A stretch of DNA of 64,000 bases from Neovahlkampfia damariscottae (GCA_016618085.1 JABLTG010000092.1:16160-80159); one strand, 5' to 3'. Shown: positions 1-9,810, numbered from the stretch's first letter. Notes: a model not told the origin generated them from the letters alone. Numbers and translations: made by a program.

Positions 1-1040
1 AATCCATTAAAACCCCAAGAAAATATTGAATTATCATCTTTGAAAAAAAATGTTAGGGTTGGTTGATCATTTACTCAAAATGGCAACTGCGTGGAAACAT
101 CCACATGCGATTTCTTTGACATTTGAAATTGAAACTTTCATGAATTCTTTCTTCCAATTCTTATTTCCAATTCCCAGCTGACCAAAAGGATTCTCACCAC
201 ACGCATAAATAAAACCATCATCTGAAGAGAGTCACAGGAAAATAAATTTACCAGATAATGCATAAGAACTTGCTGTGTTGCATACAATCTGTTTGATATT
301 TGAGATTGGAATGATTTGAGGTGTTGATTGATTGATTGTATTTCCTAGACCTAATTGACCATCACTGTTCAAACCAAACCCATAAACAAGTCCATCATCT
401 TTAATAGATATTAAATCGAAACACTTTCTCTTACTTAATATTGCAAATGTATGAAAACGTCCACTTGCAATTTTTTTCACATTTGACAACTTCAAAGCAA
501 CAGGTTTTTTTTGGTCAATAGTATTTCCAATTCCAAGTTGTCCATATTTATTAGAACCTATAGCGAATATTTCACCTTTACCACAAAAAATAGAACCAAT
601 TTTATAACTGGATTTTAAAGAAATTAGATTATCAAGATTTGTTTCTTTATCAATGGATTGTTGAATTATTTGATGTTCTTTTTCATGTTTTTCAATGTTT
701 TTAAGTTCAATTTCCTTTTCAATGATAAATTTTTCAAATTCTTTTTTTTTATCTTCTATTTGTTGTTGTATCTCTGTTTTTTGATTTTGTATACATTCGA
801 GATGATCCAAAACAAGAAATGAGGATTGTAAATCTTGTTTCATTTTAAAAATAGCTTCTTCTAATGATATTATTTTGTGATTTATATGGTTTGTTGAGGC
901 ACATTTTGAACAAATTTTTTTTTCGTCATTTATGCAAAAGTATTTGAGTTCTTCTTGATGAAACTCACAGATTTCTTGAAGTTCAATTGTTTTTTTTACT
1001 TACTTGGAAGAGACGTTGTAATTTGATCAACTTGGTTCAT
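1..1040 (-). CDS. B-box zinc finger / RCC1-repeat protein (partial, runs off left edge)
   Basis: Exons on the minus strand are 1004-1040, 252-974, 75-221 and 1-37 (open). The three introns (975-1003, 222-251, 38-74; 29, 30 and 37 nt) each restore the frame. Exon 1 joined to exon 2 gives a complete B-box near residues 14-45: C-x2-H-x7-C-x7-C-x2-C-x5-H-x2-H. A coiled coil (about 60-125) follows, then RCC1-type blades with the GQLGIGN / GQLGLGN signature, repeated three times before the edge. B-box plus coiled coil suggests a TRIM-like scaffold with a beta-propeller; the RCC1 part alone does not prove Ran exchange activity. The start at 1040 follows an ATTGG box at 1082-1086. The C-terminus lies outside the window. 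Confidence 0.85.
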
Positions 1041-1205
1041 TTGTTGTTTGGGTGAGAACGATGATCAAAAAAAAAAAGTGTCCAATCAGCAAGAAGTTTC
1101 CATTTTTGTAGCATTTTTTGTAGGTATTCTTTTTTGTTTTTTTCTGAGTTTTTTTCGAATTCAGAATTGATTTTTTTCGTCCAATCATCACAAAAAAGCG
1201 AAAGT

Positions 1206-1865
1206 ATGAAGGTGAATGACATTCGTAGCTATGAAGAAAGAAGAAGGTGCATTCAAATTGTACAAAGAAATGGATTATTAAACTCTTTTCCTTTTGAATA
1301 TAAGAAAGACAAAATTATTGTTTTGGAGGCTGATAAAAATAATGGAATCTCTATACAATATTCTCATGAAGTAATGAAATCAAATAAAACGATAGCAGAA
1401 AATGCCATCATTCAAAATCCTTCGAGTGCCAAATATATTTCAAAAAACTTGAAAAAAGAAGACAAATTCATGACAACAATGCTAAAAAAATATTCCAGAG
1501 TTATTTGAACATGCAAGTGATTATCTGAAAAATGACAAACATTAATGGAATCTACACTTTAAAAAGATGGCAAAATACTAAATATGGTTCAAAAAATACA
1601 AGACAATGAGTCAATGGTAAAAATAGCATTTCAAAATAATTACAAATCATTTGAGTTTATAGTTGAAGAAACAGTCGTGTCCTTTGGTCAATTGAAAAAG
1701 AATCCACAAATTATTTCTTTCATATCTCCAAAATTGAGCAATGATTCCTTCATTTCCAAGCTGAAACTTAGAATATATCCATATTTACCTGATCAACTGA
1801 GGGATAACAAAGAAATCACAATGGAAGTTGTAGAGTTAAATAGAGATCATTTGGAGCAGATTTAA
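1206..1865 (+). pseudogene. DUF4116-repeat protein, frameshifted
   Basis: The start ATG at 1206 lies 20 nt after a CCAAT box (1181-1185). The first frame (to 1508) has about four units of the DUF4116 type, in which a D-K-x-(I/V)-V-L-x-A helix is followed by an S-x-x-Y/I-(A/S) turn. It ends at a TGA, but the +1 frame from 1501 continues the repeat (E-H-A-S-D-Y-L-K-N-D) for a short way before stopping. A third open stretch (1584-1865) still looks repeat-like. At least two disruptions point to a decayed member of a repeat family. No short GT-AG intron would repair it. Function of DUF4116 is unknown. Confidence 0.55.
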
Positions 1866-2168
1866 GAAAGGATATTGACATTGTAACAAGTGAAGTGAAG
1901 CAAAAGGAAATCCCTATCTTTTTATTCATTATACTTTGAGTACAGATACTGCAATTCTGGTTTTGAAAACCAAAAAGATTGTTTATCAGATTTAGCGTCA
2001 ACATCTAAAAGAAAACAAATTCGGAATACAATTCTTGATCATTTTTGTTTCATTCTTTGTTTCACTCCTGTTTGTCAAAAATTGCTTTATAAAGCTATTT
2101 CCTCGAGACTTCCAAAAAAGTCGTTTTTGATTTCAATAAATCGAAAAAGAAATTCAAGAAAAACACAA
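1866..2168. other. Gap between DUF4116 relic and secreted gene
   Basis: No convincing coding frame is seen. There is no CCAAT pentamer ahead of the next gene, but a TATAAA lies at 2088-2093, about 75 nt before the ATG at 2169. Confidence 0.4.
2088..2093 (+). promoter_or_regulatory. TATAAA element ahead of secreted gene
   Basis: TATAAA within CTTTATAAAG, 75 nt upstream of the ATG at 2169. This gene lacks the start-proximal CCAAT box found at almost all others, so a TATA-type promoter is an inference. AT-rich background makes chance occurrence possible. Confidence 0.3.
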
Positions 2169-3347
2169 ATGAAGTTCTCAACCCTAATTGCTGGATTGAT
2201 AGTTTCACTATTATTTCTTCAAGTATCATCACTTAGACTTGCTCCTGGATCTCTTGATAAAGGTTCACCAACTTTAAATAAAAGAAAAACAGGTGATATT
2301 GAACTTCCACTACATCAAAAACAAGAGATTCCAATTAAAAAACATCAAGTGATTTATGAAAAACAATCACCTTTAAAAAAACAAGATGATAGAAACCTCT
2401 ACAGAGTTGGTACCCAAAATTTGAAAAATCAAAAGGACAAAGTTGGAAATTCAGTCAACCATTTCAACAAAAGAAATGATAATCAATTTGAAAAAGTGAA
2501 AAACAACAAATGGGGATCCAATGAAAAAAGGGACACTTTTACAAAAAGATCAAATTTCAAAGATAATGCCTTCAACAAAAGAAACTCCAAGTCGTCAGAA
2601 AATGATGATTTAGATAAGAATTCAGATGCTCTAAAATTCTCAAAATCAAATCGAAATCAAAAAAATCAATTGAAAAAAGTTCTATACAATAATTTTCAAG
2701 ATGATACTGATCGAAATCAATTTGACAAATTGAATGACAATAAATTCAAAAAGAACTCTGCAAAGAATTCAAACCATAAATCAACAGCTTTTCATGGAGA
2801 ATCAACAGATAACACAATGACCAATACAGGTCTATCTGTTCCAAGATATGGGAAAAAATCATATGGAAAAAATTCAGCTCCTACTCATTTTTCAAGAAAA
2901 AAACATCAACAAAATCATTCATTCAAAAATGCAGATAACAATGCGAACAAGAAACAATTGAATTCTTCTTCAAAAAATGCTTCCAAAAAAGTTAGTTTGA
3001 GAAAACGTAAAAGGGGCACAAATTTTGACAAAATCAATGATTCAAAAGATTATAGTGAAACTCATTTAGGTTTTGAAAAAAAGAATGATAATTTGAAACA
3101 AAGACGTAACAAAGATTTCAAAGATTCTTCTATTGAAAAAAGAAATGTGGGAAAGGAAAATGATTTGAAAAAGAATTGGATAAAAAAAGCAAATGACGGT
3201 GAGTCAAATTTGGTTGTGCATTCAAAGAAACTTCAAAAAATCAATAAAGCAAACAAAAATTATTATCAAGATCATAAATTTGGAGCTAACAATGCAAGAG
3301 CTAAAAAAATCACAAGGGATTACACAAATGGAAAATCTTATCATTAA
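2169..3347 (+). CDS. Secreted Lys/Asn-rich low-complexity protein (paralogue of 35867-36952)
   Basis: The preferred start is the ATG at 2169, which opens directly with a signal peptide (M-K-F-S-T-L-I-A-G-L-I-V-S-L-L-F-L); an in-frame upstream extension to 2082 has no ATG and would bury it. The mature 390-odd residues are very rich in K, N, D and S with no recognisable domain. Many dibasic K-R sites (for example F-N-K-R-N) recur and could be proprotein-convertase sites. Near the C-terminus it shares an ordered motif series with the protein at 35867-36952: K-R-G-x-N-F, then K-Q-R-R-x-K-D. A short Gly/Tyr/Lys patch precedes it in both. Likely an extracellular or cell-surface/cyst-coat structural protein or processed precursor; this is inference. 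Confidence 0.75.
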   Translation: MKFSTLIAGLIVSLLFLQVSSLRLAPGSLDKGSPTLNKRKTGDIELPLHQKQEIPIKKHQVIYEKQSPLKKQDDRNLYRVGTQNLKNQKDKVGNSVNHFNKRNDNQFEKVKNNKWGSNEKRDTFTKRSNFKDNAFNKRNSKSSENDDLDKNSDALKFSKSNRNQKNQLKKVLYNNFQDDTDRNQFDKLNDNKFKKNSAKNSNHKSTAFHGESTDNTMTNTGLSVPRYGKKSYGKNSAPTHFSRKKHQQNHSFKNADNNANKKQLNSSSKNASKKVSLRKRKRGTNFDKINDSKDYSETHLGFEKKNDNLKQRRNKDFKDSSIEKRNVGKENDLKKNWIKKANDGESNLVVHSKKLQKINKANKNYYQDHKFGANNARAKKITRDYTNGKSYH

Positions 3348-3412
3348 ATATTTTTTATGTGAGTCCAGAGGCAATTCTTGTGATTCTAAAAATAGAAAAA
3401 TATGAATTTTTA

Positions 3413-4603
3413 CTACAATTTCGATTTTTCGAAAGTCTTTTGGAAAGCAGCGATATTTGAACCCTTTTTACTATCAAGAACAGCAAATTCAACATGATTG
3501 AAATAATCATGATATTTTTCAATCACCATCTTCCACATTTCTGATTCTAATGTTGGATCATGAAGAAATGCTCCGCACCCAGAAGCACCTGTAACTAAAA
3601 CATCTATACCTTCAATAATACATGTTCTGACAACCCCTTCAATATCTAAATAAATTCTATCTTTATATTTTTGAGCATTAGAAATTTCACCAAGATCATT
3701 GAAATATTCATCTCCTTCAGTCCATTTTCTGAATTTGGAATCTTTTCGGAAGTCAGCAAATGCAGAAGCAATCATATAACAATCAGTAATTTTATCTCCA
3801 GAGAGGAATTTTGATTTACAAAAATAATTACCTCCACAAGGAATGTGAAATCCATCATTGTATGTTACACGATTACCAATCATCGGAACTGCATAATCAC
3901 CTGTTAAATTTAAAGTTCCACAACTTCCTAAAACTGCAATACCATTTCCATTTGATCCAACTACTTCTTCTTGTGATCCTCTCATTGCACAGCAGTAACC
4001 TCCACCAACTCTATGTGCATTGGCAAAGTTAACCCAAGCAACTTTTGAATTTGGATATTTTTCAATCATAGAAGTCACACAATCTTGTGTATCACAATTT
4101 TTCACAGAATATACAACTTTTCTTTTTGGACTTTCCATAGGTTCAAATAAAGCATCTTCAGCAAGATGATTGTATAATTTTAGAGAGTCTAATTGTTCAA
4201 AGAGTTCTTTGGCTTTTTGTTTCTTTTTATCAGCATCAATGATTATGTTTCCGTTCCAATCTAAATCTTCTCTGGTTGAAATAGCGTAAAATCTTGCTCT
4301 TGAAATTCTTTGTTCTATCAAACTTTTTGAAAAAGTCGTTTTTCTGACGGTTTTTGAATCCATATCTTGGGTTACTCTTAGACAGAAATTTTGGAATTCA
4401 GTTCCATGCAAATCATAAAAGTTAGGATTTTTTTCAAACTCGTTGTTTATTTTTTCAAGTGTCAATTGTTTGAATTCTTGTTGTTGTTCTTTTGTTTCTT
4501 CATAGTGAATGTAGTCACCAGAAAGTTTGGTTAAAAACTTTTTTGGGAAGAGATGATGGAATTTTTGGTAAATGGTTGGAATTTGTCTTTTGTTGAAGGA
4601 CAT
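3413..4603 (-). CDS. Microbial-type poly(ADP-ribose) glycohydrolase (DUF2263 / TIGR02452-like macro domain)
   Basis: A 396-aa intron-less protein. The N-terminal third is a helical DUF2263-like region. The catalytic macro domain follows with V-N-F-A-N-A-H-R-V-G-G-G near residues 190-203 and the diagnostic G-G-G-x8-Q-E-E signature, whose second Glu is the catalytic residue in bacterial-type PARGs. A second loop, G-A-S-G-C-G-A-F-L-H-D-P (about 340-351), matches the G-A-x-G-C-G-A-F phosphate-binding loop. It should hydrolyse ADP-ribose chains from proteins. The start at 4603 lies 22 nt from an ATTGG box (4626-4630). The bacterial-like form in a eukaryote may reflect old transfer, though such PARGs are known in fungi and protists. 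Confidence 0.85.
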   Translation of the reverse strand: MSFNKRQIPTIYQKFHHLFPKKFLTKLSGDYIHYEETKEQQQEFKQLTLEKINNEFEKNPNFYDLHGTEFQNFCLRVTQDMDSKTVRKTTFSKSLIEQRISRARFYAISTREDLDWNGNIIIDADKKKQKAKELFEQLDSLKLYNHLAEDALFEPMESPKRKVVYSVKNCDTQDCVTSMIEKYPNSKVAWVNFANAHRVGGGYCCAMRGSQEEVVGSNGNGIAVLGSCGTLNLTGDYAVPMIGNRVTYNDGFHIPCGGNYFCKSKFLSGDKITDCYMIASAFADFRKDSKFRKWTEGDEYFNDLGEISNAQKYKDRIYLDIEGVVRTCIIEGIDVLVTGASGCGAFLHDPTLESEMWKMVIEKYHDYFNHVEFAVLDSKKGSNIAAFQKTFEKSKL

Positions 4604-5020
4604 TGTTTTGTTTCAGAATGAAATCATTGGTTGAAAAAAACTAATAATAACTGTCTTCTTTTTTCAATATTCATTAAACACAAGATGCCTGAAACTATTG
4701 GTTTTGTTCTTATGTTGCCTCACCTTGCAACATAAAAATGTCTTCACTTCTTTTCTTCCAATTATTTCAATCGTCCGAACTTCCAATGACTGAAGTTTTC
4801 TTTGAGTATCATGCTGGATGAGGAAATTCTTCCTCTTCTCTTATGTTTTCTGAAAGTCTTTGAATTTAACTTTAATTTTTTGATCATTTAAAGTTAATAA
4901 TTTAATAATATCTGAGCATCTCTCTTTTTTGTTGTGTTTGTACTTATGGAAGATTTTTTTCATGGGTTAATTTGATTGGTGTTCGCTGCCAGAGTTTTTA
5001 GTTTACTGAACTGGTAGCTG
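4604..5020. other. Divergent intergenic region
   Basis: About 417 bp without a supported gene. It holds ATTGG boxes at 4626-4630 (minus gene) and 4975-4979 (plus gene). A small hairpin is visible at 4712-4733 (ATGTTGC, 8-nt loop, GCAACAT). The only ORFs are shorter than 20 codons. Confidence 0.5.
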
Positions 5021-5344
5021 ATGGATGAAGGAAATCATCAACTGGTTAAGAAATTTACTTTGAGAACTGGAAAAATGGAAAACAAAAATCAAACAGTGGA
5101 AGACTATTTTCTGACCAAATTTGAACAAATACAACTCCAAGCGATGAAAGAAGATGATTGTACACAATACGAATTATTTAAAACCCAAAAACTGAATGAA
5201 TACATATGGATTGTTTCTTATAAAAATAAAAAAGCCTTGATTTCGTCTCAAGAGCAGCCATATCATCTTTATGACAGAGAAGAATTATACAGTCTCTGCA
5301 TTCAAGATTCGGAGACAACAACAGCCTATGAATTAATTGTGTAA
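5021..5344 (+). CDS. Small unknown protein (107 aa)
   Basis: A single-exon ORF whose ATG lies 42 nt after an ATTGG box (4975-4979), the usual arrangement here. It is mixed charged and aromatic, has no signal peptide or membrane segment, and ends in a compact region rich in Y, L and E. I do not recognise a family. Codon use resembles neighbours. An in-frame ATG 18 codons in (M-E-N-K) could also serve as start. Confidence 0.5.
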   Translation: MDEGNHQLVKKFTLRTGKMENKNQTVEDYFLTKFEQIQLQAMKEDDCTQYELFKTQKLNEYIWIVSYKNKKALISSQEQPYHLYDREELYSLCIQDSETTTAYELIV

Positions 5345-5611
5345 AATACATTTTGAATAAATCATTTTTTCAATTTCAGACAAAATCTTCACAACTTTCG
5401 AATTTGTTGGAAAAACTTTATTGGAAGATTATTTTCAACATCTTTTTGTTTAGTTTTTCTGTCTTAAGACAAAAACTGAAACACAAAATTGTGTCTTTTT
5501 AAGTCTTTTGTTTTCCGTTTTCGGATTGAAGATTCGGAAAAAAAATTTTCGATATTTTCCGCAACAAGAAAAATGTGTTTCTGAATAATAATTTATTTAC
5601 AATTGATTAAT

Positions 5612-5959
5612 TTATGCTTGACTCCTCTGGTTATCTTCTGCAAAAAACCTGAGAATAGCAGGATGGTCCACTTCAAAACTTTCTGTGGACAAATCTGAAA
5701 AAGTCTTAGAGTTTCTTGTATTTAAGCCAGACCTTTCTGTTTCTACCATGGAAATATCAGTTAGAATCAATTGTGGTTGACTTGTTTTTTTTGATCTACA
5801 AATGAATTCAGGACAGCTCTTTGAACCTTTTCTAAACTTCAGGCGTGACAGACATTGTTCTTGTTCTCGTGGTGACTTGGATTTTGAAGTTACCTGACTG
5901 GTTCGCCTGATTTTGATATTTTTCATCGCGTTGCTCAGCAAGTAAATCACTTTTTGCAT
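5612..5959 (-). CDS. Small Ser/Arg-rich unknown protein (115 aa)
   Basis: Two overlapping frames are open here. I prefer this one because its ATG (5959) lies 16 nt from a CCAAT box (5976-5980) and it runs to a clean stop just before the downstream gene-free gap. The N-terminal half is basic with S/K/R clusters (S-K-S-K-S-P-R), the rest Ser/Thr-rich with several possible phosphosites. No domain is recognised. Confidence 0.45.
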   Translation of the reverse strand: MQKVIYLLSNAMKNIKIRRTSQVTSKSKSPREQEQCLSRLKFRKGSKSCPEFICRSKKTSQPQLILTDISMVETERSGLNTRNSKTFSDLSTESFEVDHPAILRFFAEDNQRSQA

Positions 5960-6071
5960 CGTTGTACTGTATTAGCCAATCGGAAACTCTCCTTTCCTTA
6001 AGTAGAAATTTTCTTGAACAAATCAAGGTATATAAACTTAAAATTGTTCAAAGTTAAAATTTCTTGTTCAT

Positions 6072-7055
6072 TCATTCTAAAAAATCATCATTTCTTGAGC
6101 CTGTTTTTTTGATTTTTTTAGAAATATATTTCGACGAGTGGTTCGACACCTTCAAATTCCCATTTTTTTTTTCCATTTTATTTTCTTGGTGGTGAAATTG
6201 GAATCTTTGGGATTCCATTTTTTTCAGTTTTTTTATTGATTCAGTGTTCATTCCATCACTTTTGGTAATTTCCAAAAAATGCAATTGGAAATAATCAACA
6301 AAAAAAATGAAATCAAAATGTCGCAAATTTTGACCTTCAAATGTGAATTTTTCGATGGATTTTGGTAGTTTCATCAATATTTTATTGTCCAAATTCCAAC
6401 AGTATCCTATGAACACATCTTTCAACTTGTTCATTCGATTTATGAATTCAAAACACTTTTCTGTTATTGCAGGTAATTTTGAAAGTTTCAGACTTTTCAA
6501 ATCAAGTTTTTTAGTCAATCTTCTTACATTTGAATCCATCAAATGTGGTAAATTTATCAAAGTTAAGTGTTGAATTGAAGTACAAATTTTAAACATTTCG
6601 AAATCAGCATCTTCTTGGACATTTTGAATGGTTAAAGATTCAATAAACGGAAATTTCTCAATAATCTTTAATATATTTTCATCTTTTAGTTCATTTTCGA
6701 TGATTAAATTTTTCAAATTTTGTTGACTTGTATTTTTGTTAAAATTGCGTGAAAATCTTTCTGTTTTTAAAAAAAAATCACAAGATTCATTTGAATTGAT
6801 TTTAACTTGCTTCCAATAATTTCTGTTTGAATAAACTAAATTCATAAATTCTTTACTAATCAGACACAGTTGGTTTAGATCTTCTGGAAAGTTTAAATAT
6901 AAAAAAATTGAATTCCAACAATCTTCACATATTTTAAATATCTCCACAGTTTTTTTTTCTTGTTGTTGTTCTGTATTGTTTAAAGTAATGTAAATGAGAA
7001 TTTTTTGAAAAAATAACAATATTAATATTAGAATTAAGCAGACAAACAGAAACAT
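6072..7055 (-). CDS. F-box protein with degenerate leucine-rich repeats
   Basis: The first 22 residues after the ATG at 7055 are strongly hydrophobic (F-L-F-V-C-L-I-L-I-L-I-L-L-F-F) and could form a membrane anchor, unusual for an F-box protein. An F-box-like helix set follows at about 40-90 (C-W-N-S-I-F-L-Y-L, then C-L-I-S-K-E-F, then N-Y-W-K-Q-V). Residues about 110-270 contain LRR-like strands (L-x-x-L-x-I/L). The natural role would be a substrate adaptor of SCF-type ubiquitin ligase. The nearest CCAAT box (7116-7120) is 60 nt away, so an undetected 5-prime exon or different start is possible; I found no splice model with matching phase. Confidence 0.65.
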   Translation of the reverse strand: MFLFVCLILILILLFFQKILIYITLNNTEQQQEKKTVEIFKICEDCWNSIFLYLNFPEDLNQLCLISKEFMNLVYSNRNYWKQVKINSNESCDFFLKTERFSRNFNKNTSQQNLKNLIIENELKDENILKIIEKFPFIESLTIQNVQEDADFEMFKICTSIQHLTLINLPHLMDSNVRRLTKKLDLKSLKLSKLPAITEKCFEFINRMNKLKDVFIGYCWNLDNKILMKLPKSIEKFTFEGQNLRHFDFIFFVDYFQLHFLEITKSDGMNTESIKKLKKMESQRFQFHHQENKMEKKNGNLKVSNHSSKYISKKIKKTGSRNDDFLE

Positions 7056-7115
7056 ATCCTTGAATATTTACTTTAAAGTTTGGTTGTTGAAGCGGTTTGT
7101 ACAGAAACTGTTTAA

Positions 7116-7120
7116 CCAAT
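7116..7120. promoter_or_regulatory. CCAAT box between F-box gene and small plus-strand ORF
   Basis: TTAACCAATGAG sits between the minus-strand ATG at 7055 and a plus-strand ATG at 7153, so it may serve both directions. Confidence 0.5.
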
Positions 7121-7152
7121 GAGATTCCACCCAAAACACATCAAAAGTGAAA

Positions 7153-7296
7153 ATGTATGTTGCTCAAATCCCTTCTTCTCAAGAAAAAAAGGAGGTAAAT
7201 CAAAGAATTCATCTCATTCCAATTTCTAAACTAGTAATTCTTAGAATGGATGATGAAACAATATTTAAATCATCTCACCAAGAAAAACATTTCTGA
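7153..7296 (+). CDS. Possible 47-aa small ORF
   Basis: This is an ATG ORF 32 nt after the CCAAT box at 7116-7120, ending at TGA 7294-7296. It has mixed composition and no known motif. The only support is its position behind a CCAAT box in an otherwise empty 318-bp gap (7056-7373). It may simply be leader sequence. Confidence 0.25.
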   Translation: MYVAQIPSSQEKKEVNQRIHLIPISKLVILRMDDETIFKSSHQEKHF

Positions 7297-7373
7297 ATAT
7301 CAATGACAATTTTTGGTTTATTTATTGCTAAAATAACAAGAAAACTTTATTTTTCCCTTGGATTGACTGAATT

Positions 7374-9188
7374 CTATTTCTGTTCTCTGAAACGAAAATT
7401 CAAATTCCTCAACTTTGAATGAAATGAATTCTTAAAGAAATCATTAATCTCTAATTTTAACAAGTTCATTTTTGTCAATTGTTGAAGTGAATAAATCGAT
7501 TCACTTTCTATTCCTGATAGTACTTCAAAATTAGTCAATTTTTCAAAGTACAAAATCAAATCAAAAAAGTAACGATAGGAATTCAATTTAACATTTTTAA
7601 CATCTTCAAATATCATCTCTGTAACTGTTCCATTAGGTTTCATCCACTTCAAAAAATCAGAAATTGTTGCATTTTTCAACGCTTTAGAAGTGAACAGATA
7701 CATTTTTTTACCTTTAAATTTAAATGTTTTCAGTGTTGGTATTTCCATCATTTTTCTTATTTTTACCATTCCAAACTTGTCAAGATAATCTAAAGTTATT
7801 TTTTCTATTTTATTCAATTGGAACATTGAATTGGTCAAATGTTCAAGTGATGGTTTAGAAAAATTCATTGCGAATTCAATTCCTTTTAAGTTTGAAAATT
7901 GAGAAAGTCTTTTCAAAAATGCATGAAACAATTCTTCATTCTTTTGATTTTTTGATATTCTTATCTCATCAATATTTTGATGATGAACAAATTCATCAAA
8001 TATAAATGTCAAGTGACTAGGATTCATTTCAACCTGTATGATAATATATTTTGCATATTTTTGTTGTTGGTAATGTTTCAATGTTGGGAGATCTAGAAAA
8101 AGAAAAGTTTGCCAATTTCTCAAATTTCTTTTTCCACTCTCTAAACCTGCATCTGCAGCTTTTTGAAAATAGTAATGTGTTTTTTCGGGATCTGTTTTAA
8201 TTCCATACTCATCACCATGTTCAAAACAATATCCCAGATTATTCAGTCCAACAGAATTTTCATACTCTGCGGACATATTGTAAAATTCAAAAGCTTTTGT
8301 TTTATCTTGTACGAGCATATTCTGATCATAAATCATACCCAAATTGTTCATTGCGTTCCCATTTCCTTGGTCAATTGCTAGTTCATAATATTTGATCGCT
8401 TTATCAATGTCTATTGGAATATCACCGTATCCATAAGAATAGAAATCACCCAACAAATCATATGCATAAGAATTATGCTGTTCTGCTGCAAGTTTCAAGT
8501 AATGAACGGAATTTGCTTCATTGTTTTTTTCGTAGTAGGACAAAGCAATGTTATACAATGCGTCAGAATCTCCCTTTTCAGCTGCTAAGTTCATCCATTT
8601 CATGCATTGTTCAAGATTTTTTTCTGTTCCTTTGCCAAAGGCATAACAAAGAGATAAGTAACATTGAGCTTTTGAAATATCTTTTTCAGATAATTCCATG
8701 AAATATTGAAATAATAAATCATTGTCTGGTGTGACTCCAAACTTTTCATAATGACAAACTGCCAAAGCATATTTCACTTGATCATCTTTTTCTGGATCAC
8801 AATTTTCAAAATACTCAAACAGCTTCTTTTCATTAATTTCTATTTTCTTCGACCAATATCTCATTTGATCTTCATTTTCTGTTTCCAATAAAAAATAGAA
8901 AAATAAAATTCTCCCAATTTCTTGATTTTCTTGTCCAATAATTTTCAATCTCCTTATCCAGGATTGTTTGGTTTCCCAGGGTGTTATATTTTGATACAAA
9001 ATGCATCGATGATGTATTTTTGTAAATTTTTTTGGATCACTGACCTCCCGATTCATAATTGACTGAAGATGTAAAATATTCTCCTTTGTGCAAAATTCTT
9101 TGATTTTCAAATCATTCAAATGATTGATTTGTTGATATTTTTGCAATTCATTCCATTGTTCAATAAAAATATCATCTAATGAAATCAT
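7374..9188 (-). CDS. Sel1-like repeat protein with C-terminal LRR-like region
   Basis: A 604-aa single-exon protein. Residues about 145-350 contain roughly six Sel1/TPR-like units with the A-x2-G-(D/N)-x2-A-x2-N-L-G-x2-Y pattern, for example M-N-N-L-G-M-I-Y and L-N-N-L-G-Y-C-F-E-H-G. The C-terminal 230 residues carry weaker leucine-rich strands. Sel1 arrays are protein-interaction scaffolds; a specific role cannot be given. The ATG is only 15 nt after the stop of the upstream minus gene (9204), with no clear CCAAT box between, which is unusual here. I tested splice joins to the upstream gene; none with a normal intron length keeps phase. Confidence 0.75.
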   Translation of the reverse strand: MISLDDIFIEQWNELQKYQQINHLNDLKIKEFCTKENILHLQSIMNREVSDPKKFTKIHHRCILYQNITPWETKQSWIRRLKIIGQENQEIGRILFFYFLLETENEDQMRYWSKKIEINEKKLFEYFENCDPEKDDQVKYALAVCHYEKFGVTPDNDLLFQYFMELSEKDISKAQCYLSLCYAFGKGTEKNLEQCMKWMNLAAEKGDSDALYNIALSYYEKNNEANSVHYLKLAAEQHNSYAYDLLGDFYSYGYGDIPIDIDKAIKYYELAIDQGNGNAMNNLGMIYDQNMLVQDKTKAFEFYNMSAEYENSVGLNNLGYCFEHGDEYGIKTDPEKTHYYFQKAADAGLESGKRNLRNWQTFLFLDLPTLKHYQQQKYAKYIIIQVEMNPSHLTFIFDEFVHHQNIDEIRISKNQKNEELFHAFLKRLSQFSNLKGIEFAMNFSKPSLEHLTNSMFQLNKIEKITLDYLDKFGMVKIRKMMEIPTLKTFKFKGKKMYLFTSKALKNATISDFLKWMKPNGTVTEMIFEDVKNVKLNSYRYFFDLILYFEKLTNFEVLSGIESESIYSLQQLTKMNLLKLEINDFFKNSFHSKLRNLNFRFREQK

Positions 9189-9203
9189 TAGTGTTATTGT
9201 TTT

Positions 9204-9761
9204 TTACTTCTGTTGGAGTCTTTTGAAAAATTTTAATTGAAAAATCAAACTGTATGAATTGAAAAGTTTGAATTTATGAACTACTATTTCTATTAATTCA
9301 GATAATACTTTGTTTTTTATTTTTTGAACATCAAAATTAATGGTGTTCTTTGTTGCTAAAATTGAGAAACAAAAAATGATTTTCAGTTTTTCTTCAAAAA
9401 CATTTTCAACTCGTTTTTCAACAAAAAGATGTTTAAAGTTATTAAAACCTAAATTTTGGCAACAAATTTTCAACAAATCGATGAATTTGTCAAAGTTGAA
9501 AAAATAAAAATCCTCCTCTGATTTGACGAGGTTTTGAAGTCTTATTTGTTTGTCTAAACTAAAAAAATCTTCTATAATCACTTTTATATCTAAATTATTC
9601 AACCATTCATGAAAGAATTCTACATTTCTTTTTTCCAAAATCCAATAAGGAGTTGTATTCATTTCTTTTAAAAATTCCAAAAGTGATTCAATATCATCAA
9701 CTCCTACATTCAAGAAAACTGGATACAGCACTTTTTTTAATTCATTTTCTTCAACACTCAT
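9204..9761 (-). CDS. Unknown helical protein (185 aa)
   Basis: The start at 9761 (M-S-V-E-E-N-E-L) is chosen over an in-frame ATG farther upstream because the ATTGG box at 9811-9815 lies 50 nt before it and the upstream extension would cross that box. The protein is F/L/K-rich, probably all-alpha. The family is not recognised. It may be functionally tied to the Sel1 gene that begins 15 nt downstream. Confidence 0.55.
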   Translation of the reverse strand: MSVEENELKKVLYPVFLNVGVDDIESLLEFLKEMNTTPYWILEKRNVEFFHEWLNNLDIKVIIEDFFSLDKQIRLQNLVKSEEDFYFFNFDKFIDLLKICCQNLGFNNFKHLFVEKRVENVFEEKLKIIFCFSILATKNTINFDVQKIKNKVLSELIEIVVHKFKLFNSYSLIFQLKFFKRLQQK

Positions 9762-9810
9762 TTCACCAAGAAAAGTGAAAGGTTGGTAAATTGAAGGAAG
9801 GATGTATATT

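Noticed and set aside
5453-5476. Near-palindrome around CTTAAG (GTTTTT...AAAAAC)
   Set aside because: Imperfect, A/T-run based, no relation to a gene end; expected by chance in this composition.
5832-6026. Minus-strand 64-aa ORF overlapping the Ser/Arg-rich gene
   Set aside because: Its ATG lies on the far side of the CCAAT box and its composition is less protein-like; treated as a shadow.
6934-7134. Minus-strand ORF M-G-G-I-S-L as a first exon of the F-box gene
   Set aside because: The CCAAT box lies inside it and the candidate intron GTAAAT...ACAG joins in the wrong phase.
7374-9761. One fused gene joining the 185-aa helical protein to the Sel1 protein
   Set aside because: The genes are 15 nt apart, but no GT-AG intron of 27-51 nt keeps phase; the only phase-compatible one is 76 nt and removes well-formed coding sequence.
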